Part shown: piece after piece, positions 20,998 through 30,285 of the stretch
How positions within the stretch are numbered: the first letter of the stretch is position 1
How the letters are laid out: every line of letters begins with the position of its first letter
Source of the DNA: Mastigias papua
Lineage: Eukaryota > Cnidaria > Scyphozoa > Rhizostomeae > Mastigiidae
Direction of reading: 5' to 3'
Length of the DNA stretch: 64,000 nt
NCBI GenBank assembly: GCA_964019165.1
Contig: OZ025269.1
Location: forward strand, 11,567,614-11,631,613
Position numbers and translations under genes: made by a program
The notes under the pieces: model-generated
What the model was told of the DNA's origin: nothing
Seen by the model: only the letters and a program-made list of their open reading frames with translations
The model's database searches: none

Positions 20998-23650
20998 GTA
21001 GTTAGGAAAATAATGGAAATTAACACGAAGTGATGTACCATAGTATTTGTCATGTGCAAAAGACTCCTGTCTTAAAAGGCACTGCTTACACTCTTGCTTC
21101 CTTGGGAGGCAGCTGTCCCTACTTCCCCTCAATGAACTTTTAATACAATTGCGGTAAGGTAACTGGTGGAAGCTCTAGGGATGCTGAGGTTAAGGAAATT
21201 ACACTGGACTCAGGTTTAGGATCCTCCTCAACAGATGCTCTCCAACGTATGGAATGGTATTGAGATATATCTTTAGTCGGCTTTTAGAGAAATGACACGA
21301 CTTCTAACTAGGCCAAGCTCAAATTAACATCAAAACTTACCCCAAGCTTCCTTCAGGTTTCCTGTGAATGAACCACTGTCATGAAGCAGACTAACTGATT
21401 GCAGCTGTAGCTAAATAGCTTAAATTGAGTAGCATTGACTGAGTGTAGTGAAAGCTTATGCTGTTTGTAATAAACTGATGCAATAGAAGGTAAGAGGTAA
21501 GATTATTGTTTAGAAATACCTAACTCTGATTTGAATTAAAGAGAAGGCAAGAAATTTGCATCTAAATGTGCACTGTGTACGCTGTATAATATTCGAGCTT
21601 TTCCCGCAAGCGAGAATGTTAAATGCTGTTCCTATTTACCTTTGTTTATCTTAGCTGGAAATAAAGATTAAAATTGGTTTCATTAATGGAACAACTCTTT
21701 TGCCTCATGCTATAAAGCTATAAAGTCAGCCTAAAACTCTTGTAATTTTGGGTTTTTTGCAAAACATGACAGAGCCTTCAGCGATTGAACTCCTTCATAA
21801 GAAGTAAGAAATCTGAGCCTCATGGTTTTTCATGATAAACTCATTTAAAGAATTCAATTAAAACTCTTGCCAATTTTCTCGTTACATGAAATACTAGACC
21901 CATTAAACTAATGTATGCTGCTTAATCTTAAGAGTTTCAAAATTCTCACATTTTATGATGCACAGATCGAATTGTGCGTCCGTCAGTAAACAAAAGTGAA
22001 AGACGTAGGAACGATATTATAAACTGTTCAGGTGTTCAAATTTGGTATCTGGAAAAAAGTTAAGGATGTGCAATACGTCAATGGCATGATCCTTACTAGA
22101 ACTATGATCTGCGTGCAATTCTCCTACATAAAAGCCAAAGTATGTTGATATTACATCAATGAAATTCCTTTTAGTTTCTAGACATGTTTTCTTAGAATTC
22201 CTTTTGTTGTAATCGAACTCCCCTTCCCACACTTCCTTTCACAATAGCAGCATCTACACATTCGTGAACTGATGCTGGCACGTACATAAAATATGATCAA
22301 CAGATCGGGCTGTACGATGTTTGTCTAACTTTTTGCAGTTTGCCTACCACATGCTACTTTCCTTTTTTGGAGGCAGAGAAGTACAAGGCAATGTATTGCA
22401 TTTTGTATGCGTACAGTTTATATCAATTAAGTCAATTTTAGTATATTTTAGGCTTTGAGCAATGTTATCAAATATATAACTATGCGTTTCTTCTGCCCGT
22501 TTGAAGTATTCATCATTTTGAACATTTGAATGGAAAATTGTGAAGTTTCCTTCTTATCTTCCAAAGTTCTTTGATTCCATTTCTCCCTTCTATATACCAG
22601 GATTTTCTTTGGGAACTGAACCCCCCTTCAGAGTGCGGTCAGGGGGTTGTGTGACTCGAGATTTTTAAATTGAGTACCAACTGAGCAGTAGGGTTACACA
22701 TTTAAGCTGTCACTCAAAAGTAAAAACGATTGCTTGCACTGTCCCTCTCCTGACCAATTGGCACAAGAGGGCGTCATGGCAATTCGATTGAGACGTGTGT
22801 AAGAAATTATGGTGCTGCCTCGTTTTCAATTTATTTATCCTTTTTATTTTTCTTTTATTTGTTGCAAGCGGAGGTTGATGGCTGGTGGCTGAGGTTGCTT
22901 TTTCTATTTGTTGTTGTTGTTTTATTGGTTTAATTTGTTGATTGGAGTCAGTGTTCGGTGTATGAGAGTTGAGGCAAGAAGCACTTGGATAACCTATGGA
23001 TGGAACCGTGAATTACTGAAAGATACTGAAGAACAAGGAGATGACAATAAAGACGAAGAAGACGACGACGACTCAAGAACAAGTAACATTGAACATTCTT
23101 TCATTCTTGCTTGGACAATCGGACCCTTTGGATTATTAGTCGATTTTATATTCTTTTGTTTTTATTGAAATTAATACAGTCCTCTTGAGCGAAAAACCAG
23201 CAATATTTCTCACAACGTGCATAACGTGCATGTGGACTGCCGATAAGAGAAGGTCATCCAAAGCTAATGCTTGCAGTACGACAAAAGTGCATTAAAATCA
23301 TGTTTTAAAACAATACATGACTAAAATGTATAACCTCTATTTTGATCAAGTCGTAGGTCAACACTTTAGTTCTAAATGTTCAGCTTTACTGCATGAAACT
23401 ATAGTAATTATAAGTATATATGTATATTATAATTGTTTATACATGAAAATACCCTTCAGCTACATACCTAGATAATGAATATGTGACAACTTTAAATATA
23501 ATCTACAACGAATAGTTATATAAAAAAGTAAAACATGTTGCTGATCTTCCAGGGTGTCGTGTTATTATTGGCTTTCAGCTAAATAAATAATCCTTTAACA
23601 ATCCTTTAACTATTTTCTGTATTGATGCAAAGTAGGAAGCTCCCTAATTT
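20998..23650. other. Intergenic, no gene recognised
   Basis: Only short frames without domains. A frame at 22908-23168 encodes an acidic DEEDDDD stretch between hydrophobic segments, but nothing else supports it as a gene. Confidence 0.5.
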
Positions 23651-23655
23651 TCAGG

Positions 23656-23970
23656 GACTGGTCATTATTAATGCCTGGTACCGGGGCGGAAGACATTGTA
23701 ATGGGGCATGCAAACTCTATTGGTCAAAAATATCGGGTCATTAAACCAAAATTATGATAAATCTTGAGGTATCAATTTTTAATAGCTGCTTAGAAATGCA
23801 TGATAGTAGAGGCAAAATGCAGTATATAAGAATAAAATTTCTTTAATGTAAACTACAAGGTTTTAGACTTTTGGTAAATTTTTTGATGGGTTCTCAAAAG
23901 CTGACTCGAAATCTCGAAATATCACTTTTCCTTCCGCCCCGGTCCCGGGCATTAATAATGAGCAGTCCCT
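23656..23970. repeat. 39-bp inverted repeat in the LINE tail
   Basis: GGGACTGGTCATTATTAATG at 23656 and its reverse complement ending at 23970 pair over 39 bp with about four mismatches, around a 237-bp spacer. The right arm lies inside the C-terminal coding part of the minus-strand LINE, so this may be a small fold-back insertion. Confidence 0.75.
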
Positions 23971-24540
23971 TATAGGAATCTCATTCCAAACTTTCCGAAC
24001 TGTGCAAGAAAATCTTTTCATGGAGTATTCAAGATTATGCTTTAGTATCTGAAGATTCTTGCTAAACTTTGCATCGTACTTAGTATACTGATATATTTTT
24101 TGAAATTTATTCCAAAGATTTTCAGGACATAATTTATTTATGATTTTATAAATCATAACCAATCGGCCAAAATCAAGAAGTTGTTCAACTGTTACGAAGT
24201 TTCTGGATCTATTGTCTTTTATTTTGGCCTTGTTGATTATAGAAATGGCTCTCTCTTGTAGGCGCTGTAGTGATTCGATTTCTGTGTGGACAGATTTTCT
24301 CAGATTACGTCAGCGTATTTCATATGACTTTCAACAAGGGCATGATAAACGTTGATTAATTGGCATTGGGGAACCGCGTATTTCAGATTTTTTAATGTGG
24401 CAAAGTCCCTTCATATCTTAGCTTTGACAGCTTTAAAACGGCCTTCCCAACTAAGCCCTTGATCTACAATTGCACCTAATGATTTTTTCTAGCTCATAGA
24501 TATTTTTGATGACAATGATACAAGGGTATCATCAGCATAC
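23863..24540 (-). pseudogene. LINE (CR1/jockey-type) reverse transcriptase, 3' half
   Basis: On the minus strand the first codons read YADDTLVSLSS, the RT catalytic box. They are followed by thumb and C-terminal blocks (GAIVDQGLSWEGR, VYHALVESHMKYAD, and a tail with KVWNEIPIRDCS). Stops and frameshifts are present. The frame is cut exactly at the YADD box by the LTR element at 24541. The missing N-terminal RT half resumes beyond 48822. Confidence 0.8.
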
Positions 24541-24759
24541 TGTTAAAGTACTAGTTCTGTCATTTAGTTTGATTTTGTAATGTGGACTGAAATGTCGTTT
24601 TGTGTATTCATAGTAGTTCCGCTTTGTGATGTTCAGTGTGTTGTCATCACTCTGTTGTTCTTGTGTAATTCGTATTCGATATAAATGTGGGTACGTTGTG
24701 TGTTTGAAAGGAGAGTCGCTAGTTGAGTCGTTATATGAAGTCGCTGAAAGTCGCCGACA

Positions 24760-24841
<82 letters not shown>

Positions 24842-24985
24842 TCGATCATTCTCCACTTAATAGAATTGTCGAACTTGGAACATTTACATATACTGTCACC
24901 TTTATGTGTTATTTATGTGTGTCGTAGCTGTGTTTAATATTCATCGTTCATTTGTTCTTGCTTGTAAAACGTCTGTTGTTTTACA
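24541..24985 (+). repeat. 5' LTR of TR-GAG-like element 2
   Basis: 445 bp, TGTTAAAGTACTAG...GTTTTACA. It contains 13 perfect TTGCCG hexamers (24761-24838). Confidence 0.95.
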
Positions 24986-25029
24986 TTGGTGCCGTGACCC
25001 GGGATTCCTTCAAGGAAAGTATAGAAGAG

Positions 25030-25608
25030 ATGCAGTCAACCCCACAAATTCAGACAGCAAGTTGCCTACATTTGCCGGTGCCTTATCCGCAAGCCCATTT
25101 TCGCACAATCGATGGTACCCCGATATGCTTCCTGTGCAAGAGAGTGGGCCATGTTAAGAAGTACTGTCGGTATCTTAAGTCAACTTTTCTTTTGCAACCT
25201 GGTCTGAAGCATGAAGTCAAGGGTGAAGACCATATTCCACCTATCGTTTCACCAAGGGGCAATGAGCGCATATCCGATAGTTTGACAGAGCCACAGGAAA
25301 ATATTTGCCAATTGCTGGTAACATTGAAATCACTGGCAGCACGTGTCGAACAGGCTACATTGGATGCAAAGTTCAATGAAGGGAATATCGATGAATTTGA
25401 AGAGAGCATGTGTCAAATGGCATTGCTCGATGTGACAAAGAAAATCGCCAAAGTCAGCAAAGCTTTCCAGAGACAAAGGGAGAACACTTTCATATATACT
25501 AGGGTCTCTCGGGATTCAGTGGGGTCGCATCAGTCGCCGTTGCAGCCATCGATCGTAGAAAACACAGTTAGAGATAAGAATGAGGTTGATATGATATATA
25601 ATATATAG
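25030..25608 (+). CDS. Zinc-knuckle Gag-like protein (192 codons), 3' end altered by the Polinton
   Basis: The first ATG after the primer-binding site is at 25030. A CCHC knuckle (CFLCKRVGHVKKYC) lies near residues 33-46 and is followed by helical, charged sequence (LLVTLKSLAARVEQATLDAK). The present stop codon is formed by the last T of the target duplication plus the AG of the Polinton end. The pre-insertion stop would lie only a few codons further, in the sequence now at 48069, so the protein is almost complete. It is homologous in layout to 15014-15574. An RNA-binding role is inferred from the knuckle. Confidence 0.75.
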   Translation: MQSTPQIQTASCLHLPVPYPQAHFRTIDGTPICFLCKRVGHVKKYCRYLKSTFLLQPGLKHEVKGEDHIPPIVSPRGNERISDSLTEPQENICQLLVTLKSLAARVEQATLDAKFNEGNIDEFEESMCQMALLDVTKKIAKVSKAFQRQRENTFIYTRVSRDSVGSHQSPLQPSIVENTVRDKNEVDMIYNI

Positions 25609-25904
25609 TGGAATATCTGGAACAAAAATGGGTATAAGTGGGGCAGAGAGGGGTGTAAATTAATAATGGAATAATTTATAATAAATTAAAATGGAATAAT
25701 TTATAATAAATAAAATGGATTAATTTATAATAAATTATAAAATAGTATAATTTAATAAATGTAAAATAACAGAAATATAAAATGGGGTTTATGTGTAGTT
25801 GATTAGAATTGTAAATTGAAATAGTAAAATAGACTGGATTATGAAATGATTGGTGAGAATTGAATGTGAATGAGAGAATGGTGAAGTATAATGAATGATT
25901 AAAA

Positions 25905-26285
25905 TAGATACATGAAATAATGATATAAAATAGATATATAAAATAATGATATAAAATAGATATATAAAATAATGATATAAAATAGATACATGAAATAGTG
26001 ATATAAATAGATACGTGAAATAGTGATATAAAATAGATACATGAAATAATGATATAAAATAGATACATGAAATAGTTATATAAAATAGATACATGAAATA
26101 GTGATATAAAATAGATACATGAAATAGTGATATAAATAGATACGTGAAATAGTTATATAAAATAGATACATGAAATAGTGATATAAAATAGATACATGAA
26201 ATAATGATATAAAATAGATATGTGAAATAGTGATATAAAATAGATACATGAAATAGTGATATAAAATAGATATATGAGATGGATT
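25905..26285. repeat. ~26-bp minisatellite within the left terminal repeat
   Basis: About 14 units of the GATATAAAATAGATACATGAAATAGT type, with TACATG/TATATA/TACGTG variants. It is mirrored at about 47381-47761. Tyr/Ile-rich frames over it are low-complexity artefacts. Confidence 0.9.
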
Positions 26286-26513
26286 AAAATGGACTAGTAT
26301 AAATAAAATGGAAAAATAATATGATATAAATGTAATGGTATTAATTTAGAATAAATGGAATAATACAATGGAAATTAATTATTAATATAATTTAAAAAAA
26401 ATCTTCCTATGGGTAATATAAAACCACTTCGTTATTAATGGTACATATTTTATGGTTTATAAAAATAAGTGTTAGAAGAATTTTTTATATTTATGAATTA
26501 TAGACACTGGGGA

Positions 26514-26587
26514 GTGGCTTAAGTTTTAGTTTAACGAAGTTAAAAACCGTTAGGTTTTTGACAAAGTTAAACTAAAAGTTAAGCCAC
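26514..26587. promoter_or_regulatory. Long hairpin 1 in the terminal repeat, GTTA loop
   Basis: The outer stem is GTGGCTTAA...TTAAGCCAC with TTTTAGTTTAAC/GTTAAACTAAAA. The inner stem AAAAACC-GTTA-GGTTTTT spans 26542-26559. It is mirrored in the right repeat (47079-47152). It may act in terminal replication, packaging or transcription control; the function is inferred only from position. Confidence 0.75.
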
Positions 26588-26865
26588 GACTATGATTATG
26601 ATCGTCATTGGTTACAATAAAATATACCAATCTATTGGGTGGTATTAATGGTTGTGATTTTAATTGAAGATTATTAAACCTATTTTTATGGTATTTTTAT
26701 TTGTTACAATTAATAATTATATTAATTCGCACCATTTTCGTGTACTTTTATTTCGCTTGTGATTTATAATACCATTTTATGGTTTCATGGATTTGTGTTG
26801 TTTATTCTTATTTTAAATTGGGGCTAGTAGCTTAAATCTTGGTTTCATATCTTGGAATCATAAAT

Positions 26866-26890
26866 CGAGGATTGCGCTGCTCAATCCTCG
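26866..26890. promoter_or_regulatory. Hairpin 2 in the terminal repeat
   Basis: A perfect 9-bp stem (CGAGGATTG with CAATCCTCG) and a 7-nt loop. A mirrored copy lies at 46776-46800. Confidence 0.75.
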
Positions 26891-26992
26891 CTGTTTCTTG
26901 GGATTTATACTAGAAACATATTTCCATTTACTAATTGGTAAATAATTATGCTTCATAGAAATAAATTGCTTTTATTAGCTGCAGACTATTCC

Positions 26993-27074
26993 CCGGCGTT
27001 TTAGGCTTGGTTTAACGAAGTTAAAAAAACCGTTAGGTTTTTTTGACAAAGTTAAACCTTGCATAAAACGCCGG
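26993..27074. promoter_or_regulatory. Long hairpin 3 in the terminal repeat, GTTA loop
   Basis: The outer stem is CCGGCGTTTTA with TAAAACGCCGG. The inner GTTTAAC/GTTAAAC and AAAAAAACC-GTTA-GGTTTTTTT repeat the design of hairpin 1 with different flanks. Mirrored at 46592-46673. Confidence 0.8.
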
Positions 27075-27102
27075 AGTAGGAAAAAAGCAGGAAACGTAGT
27101 GA

Positions 27103-27154
27103 AGCATAGCGAAGCTTGCGTAGCTATGCTATTTTTTAGCGTTAGCTAAAAAAT
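27103..27154. promoter_or_regulatory. Hairpins 4 and 5 in the terminal repeat
   Basis: AGCATAGC...GCTATGCT (27103-27130) is followed directly by a perfect 10-bp stem with tetraloop, ATTTTTTAGC-GTTA-GCTAAAAAAT (27131-27154). The GTTA loop is shared with hairpins 1 and 3. Confidence 0.8.
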
Positions 27155-27469
27155 GTGGCCTGCCTCCCGTCACTCTTTTTATAAACTAGCCCCATTTTCT
27201 ATGGCATTATTTATTGGTTAATAATTTCATTTTAAAATAAACTAGCAATTTCCATTGGCCTTACTAAATAACCTTACTAAATGGCTTTATTATTTGGTAT
27301 CAATTTTAATTTGAAATACCAATTAACCTATTTTATTGGCATTTTGGCTTAGTCACAAAGAATATTATTATGTATTTGCAGCATTTTCGTGCGGTTTTAA
27401 TTCATTTGTTATTATTGATTGATAACATGGGGTGGTGAGATTAAAATGGATGCATTATATGTATAAATA

Positions 27470-27495
27470 TAATAATATAATTATATATATAAGAG
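27470..27495 (+). promoter_or_regulatory. AT-rich start-proximal element before the left ankyrin-like gene
   Basis: ATAATATAATTATATATATAAGAG ends directly at the ATG. The same TATAATATA-type box, often with AAGAG, abuts many other starts of the element (see the major capsid candidate at 36863 and the right ankyrin-like gene at 46180). Confidence 0.55.
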
Positions 27496-27996
27496 ATGAA
27501 AAAAATTTGTGATGATATTGAATTATGTGTTTCTAATAATGATTTTGAAAGCCTTAAAACGATTTATAAATTATCACAAGAAATATCAAAGACATGCCAA
27601 ATTGCAGCTCGTAGTGGTAATTTAGAATGTCTAAAATACGCTCATGAAATCGGATGTCCATGGGATAAAGAAACTTGTACACAAGCAGCAATAAATGGTC
27701 ATTTAGAATGTTTAAGATATGCTCATGAAAATGGTTGTCCATGGGATAAAGAAACATGCTCAAGGGCTGCTTGTTATGGTAATTTAGATTGTTTAAAATA
27801 TGCTCATGAAAATGGTTGTCCATGGGATTCTATAACATCTGTTGGTGCAGCAAAGAATGGTAAATTAGAATGTTTTAAATATGCTGTTGATAACGGTTGT
27901 CCTTTAGAAGATTACATTTGCGAATTGGCTGCTGAATATGGTCATTTAGATTGTTTAATTTATGCTCATGAACAAGGGCTACCATGGGATCATTAA
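27496..27996 (+). CDS. Ankyrin-like repeat protein, giant-virus type (166 aa)
   Basis: After about 30 residues the protein consists of tandem 27-residue units of the form GHLECLRYAHENGCPWD followed by K-E-T-C...AA. At least five units are visible. This LECLKYAHENGCPW ankyrin-like type is common in giant viruses such as mimivirus and in some protists, and differs from ordinary metazoan ankyrin. The gene starts 49 bp inside the left terminal repeat and reads inward. Its mirror position on the right is also occupied by repeat genes of this type. A role in binding host proteins is plausible from the family but not shown. Confidence 0.85.
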   Translation: MKKICDDIELCVSNNDFESLKTIYKLSQEISKTCQIAARSGNLECLKYAHEIGCPWDKETCTQAAINGHLECLRYAHENGCPWDKETCSRAACYGNLDCLKYAHENGCPWDSITSVGAAKNGKLECFKYAVDNGCPLEDYICELAAEYGHLDCLIYAHEQGLPWDH

Positions 27997-28071
27997 ATAT
28001 AATGTATTTTTTATTTAACCTCTAATTGGTTATTCGTAATATTATATTTTATTGTAATATAAAGTATAACA

Positions 28072-28716
28072 ATGAAGATACCTAACTTAGACTTAAATAA
28101 AAAAGAATGTGATGATAATTATCTATTAAAATGGCCATTTCGATTATTGGTCGTTGGAGACTCATCATCTGGCAAGACAAATTTAATCATTTTTATGATT
28201 TTATCATGCAAGTTCTTTGATAGACCTGATATAATTTATTATTATGGCAGAAATATTCAACAGGATAAATTACAATATTTAAAATCAATTAGCGATAAAT
28301 TGAAAGAGAAAATAGGATATGATTTTTTTGTATTAATCGATGATATAAGCAAGATACCATTTTGCGATGGGTATAAAAATGATTGTAAAAAATTAGTTAT
28401 ATTTGATGATCTTATGACAGCCAAAAACGCGTCTAAAAATATTATCGACCATTTTATCTACGGTCGCCAAAAAAACATCTCAAGTGTGTTCTTATCGCAG
28501 TGTTACACAGACGTCGAACAGGCTATAAGATTAAATAGCAATTATATGATTTTATATCGACCAAAGACTAAAAGATGTATGAAGATGATTTTGCGAGAAA
28601 ATTTAATTAACGAGAATTCTTTTGATAATCTAAAAGGTCAGGAGCATAAACATGACTTTATTTTTGTTGATAAAGATAATGACAGATATTTCAAGAATTT
28701 TGATGAAGAAATATAA
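28072..28716 (+). CDS. Virion-packaging ATPase (FtsK/HerA, A32-like), 214 aa
   Basis: Walker A is GDSSSGKT (residues 29-36). Walker B is the hydrophobic LVIFDDL near 108-114. It is followed by YGRQKNISSVFLSQCY, matching the sensor region of the A32/Polinton ATPases. Length is normal for the family. In Polintons and related viruses this enzyme pumps DNA into capsids. It sits in the usual left-side early position, 75 bp after the ankyrin-like gene, on the same strand. Confidence 0.93.
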   Translation: MKIPNLDLNKKECDDNYLLKWPFRLLVVGDSSSGKTNLIIFMILSCKFFDRPDIIYYYGRNIQQDKLQYLKSISDKLKEKIGYDFFVLIDDISKIPFCDGYKNDCKKLVIFDDLMTAKNASKNIIDHFIYGRQKNISSVFLSQCYTDVEQAIRLNSNYMILYRPKTKRCMKMILRENLINENSFDNLKGQEHKHDFIFVDKDNDRYFKNFDEEI

Positions 28717-28726
28717 TAATATATAT

Positions 28727-28876
28727 ATGAGTGATATATATTGTGTGAAATGTAAGACAAAAACACCAACTGTAGATGAAAGGGTTGTAACAACAAAAAA
28801 TAATAGAAATGCTATCACAGGCCAATGTCAAAATTGCGGAAGGACAAAATACATGTTTATTAAGAAACAATTATAA
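28727..28876 (+). CDS. Small zinc-ribbon protein (49 aa)
   Basis: The ATG at 28727 follows AATAATATATAT. The protein has two CxxC pairs (IYCVKCK and GQCQNCGRTKYMF) and closely resembles the N-terminal zinc ribbon of the next gene, so the domain is duplicated. Similar one-domain zinc ribbons (DUF5679-like) occur in giant viruses and Polintons. Nucleic-acid binding is likely but unproven. Confidence 0.75.
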   Translation: MSDIYCVKCKTKTPTVDERVVTTKNNRNAITGQCQNCGRTKYMFIKKQL

Positions 28877-28887
28877 GATATAGTATA

Positions 28888-29400
28888 ATGGAAATTTATT
28901 GTGTTAAATGTAAACAGAAGACTGAAACAGATAATCCTGAAAAAATACAAACTAAGAACAATAGATTGGCAATACGAGGCAATTGTAAAATATGTAATAC
29001 ACAAAAATACATGTTTGTTAAAAATGAAGGCGGAAGTATAGATATTCATAAATTGATTGGTAAAATACCAAGGCCTAAATCAGGATGGACGCCGGGGAAT
29101 TACAAATATCTCGGTCCGTATAACCCTCTTGAGTCTCAAGTAGATTTTGATCCAGACACAGGCATAATCAATAAAATCCATGTCGAGCCAAAGAATGAAT
29201 TAGACCGCATCGCTATGAATCATGACATATGTTATTCAACTAACCCTGAAAATAAAGGCGATTGTGATCGTGACATGGTAAAGTCAATTGATGAGATGCC
29301 ATATAAAGATATGAATAAAATGGCAATGCTGACTCGAACGATAATTAATAAAAAACAACAGCTTGGTTTAGGAGTCAAAAAAAAAACAACACGAAAATAG
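28888..29400 (+). CDS. Zinc ribbon fused to parvovirus-like phospholipase A2 domain (170 aa)
   Basis: Residues 1-50 form a zinc ribbon (YCVKCK...GNCKICNTQKYMF). Residues 70-125 show a viral PLA2 signature: the calcium-loop-like YLGPYNPLE (~74-82) and the catalytic AMNHDICY with H112 and D113. In parvoviruses and adintoviruses such domains help incoming particles breach endosomal membranes. The basic C-terminus ends on a run of ten adenines just before the integrase frame, which opens in the -1 phase (see findings). The zinc-ribbon fusion is unusual. Confidence 0.75.
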   Translation: MEIYCVKCKQKTETDNPEKIQTKNNRLAIRGNCKICNTQKYMFVKNEGGSIDIHKLIGKIPRPKSGWTPGNYKYLGPYNPLESQVDFDPDTGIINKIHVEPKNELDRIAMNHDICYSTNPENKGDCDRDMVKSIDEMPYKDMNKMAMLTRTIINKKQQLGLGVKKKTTRK

Positions 29401-29429
29401 TTAATGATCAAAAACAGTACGCCAAAGAA

Positions 29430-30245
29430 ATGCATAAACGTGCTATACATAAGTTTCAAAGACGTTTCGTTTATACCCCTGGTATTGATGTAATATGGAC
29501 GGCAGACTTGGTTATTTTAAATAGGAAGGAATATGTAAAACAAAACGATGGGTATAAATATATATTGACAGTTATGGATACATTTAGCAGATATGCATGG
29601 GTGCGCGTCACGAAAAATAAGGATAAGAAAACAATATCTGATGTTTTCGAGGATATTATCAAAAAAAGCGGTCGTATTTGTAAAAGGTTATGGTCGGACG
29701 ACGGCGGTGAGTTTTTTAATAAATATTTTGAAAATACATTAAAACGACTTAATATAATTAGATATACAACAAAAAGTCATCTAAAAGCAATTATGATAGA
29801 ACGTTTTAATCAAACGCTTATGAATAAATTATCATCGTTATTTACAGAACGTAATAATTATCGTTATATTGATGATATACATAATATCGTGGAAAAATAC
29901 AATAATACTTATCATAGTACTATTAAGATGACACCAGTTGAGGCAAGTAAAAAAGAAAATGAAGGATTGGTTTATTATACGATTAATAATAAAAGAATAA
30001 GAGAAAGATATATAAAAAATAAAAAACCTAATTTAAAAATAAATGATCATGTAAGAATAAAAGTAACAAAAAAACATTTTCAAAAGGGTTATGACCCCCG
30101 ATGGTCAAATAAAATTTATTTAATTTATCAAGTAAATATGACACATCCAATAACATATAAAATTAAAGAAATTTTAGAAAATGGAAAATATAAATATGTT
30201 TCAAAAAATTTTTATGAACAAGAATTACAAAAAACAAAATTTTAA
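29430..30245 (+). CDS. Retroviral-type DDE integrase of the Polinton (271 aa)
   Basis: The catalytic triad is visible: D26 in WTADLV, D90 in WSDDGGEF and E124 in MIERFNQTL, spaced close to the D,D-35-E rule. TFSRYAWV is the typical second strand. The C-terminal 80 residues form a basic SH3/chromo-like DNA-binding region. This enzyme inserts the element and generates the 6-bp duplication. The ATG at 29430 is the first in frame, but frame and family-like sequence (KQYAKE) extend upstream to about 29352 without an ATG, so the real N-terminus may come from frameshifting out of the preceding gene. Confidence 0.92.
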   Translation: MHKRAIHKFQRRFVYTPGIDVIWTADLVILNRKEYVKQNDGYKYILTVMDTFSRYAWVRVTKNKDKKTISDVFEDIIKKSGRICKRLWSDDGGEFFNKYFENTLKRLNIIRYTTKSHLKAIMIERFNQTLMNKLSSLFTERNNYRYIDDIHNIVEKYNNTYHSTIKMTPVEASKKENEGLVYYTINNKRIRERYIKNKKPNLKINDHVRIKVTKKHFQKGYDPRWSNKIYLIYQVNMTHPITYKIKEILENGKYKYVSKNFYEQELQKTKF

Positions 30246-30285
30246 AAAAAAAAGACTTAAAGAAAATTTTATATATATAAATTAT

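Larger units (their letters stand above)
25607..27447 (+). repeat. Left terminal inverted repeat of the Polinton (1,841 bp)
   Basis: Mirrored exactly at 46219-48059: every pair of landmarks sums to 73,666. The outer third is AT-rich minisatellite. The inner half carries several long hairpins. The inner edge is ...GGTGGTGAGATTAAAAT. Confidence 0.97.

Noticed and set aside
22908..23168. Small membrane protein with acidic DEEDDDD linker
   Set aside because: No start context, splice signals or homology; composition is compatible with chance.
24532..24937. Asn-Gly or Leu-Pro repeat frames over the LTR (and 48306-48774)
   Set aside because: Produced by the TTGCCG hexamer array inside the LTRs.
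25676..26094. Tyr/Ile/Ser-rich minus-strand frames of 101-130 codons in the left terminal repeat (and mirror at 47572-47990)
   Set aside because: They are translations of the AT-rich minisatellite. They occur in both arms only because the arms are inverted copies.
25607..27447. CRISPR-like array, because of short regular repeats
   Set aside because: The 26-bp units are head-to-tail without unique spacers and the context is a eukaryotic Polinton end.
27554..27823. Antisense frame with repeated MDNHFHEHIL units (also 44664-44852)
   Set aside because: Mirror translation of the ankyrin-like repeats on the opposite strand.
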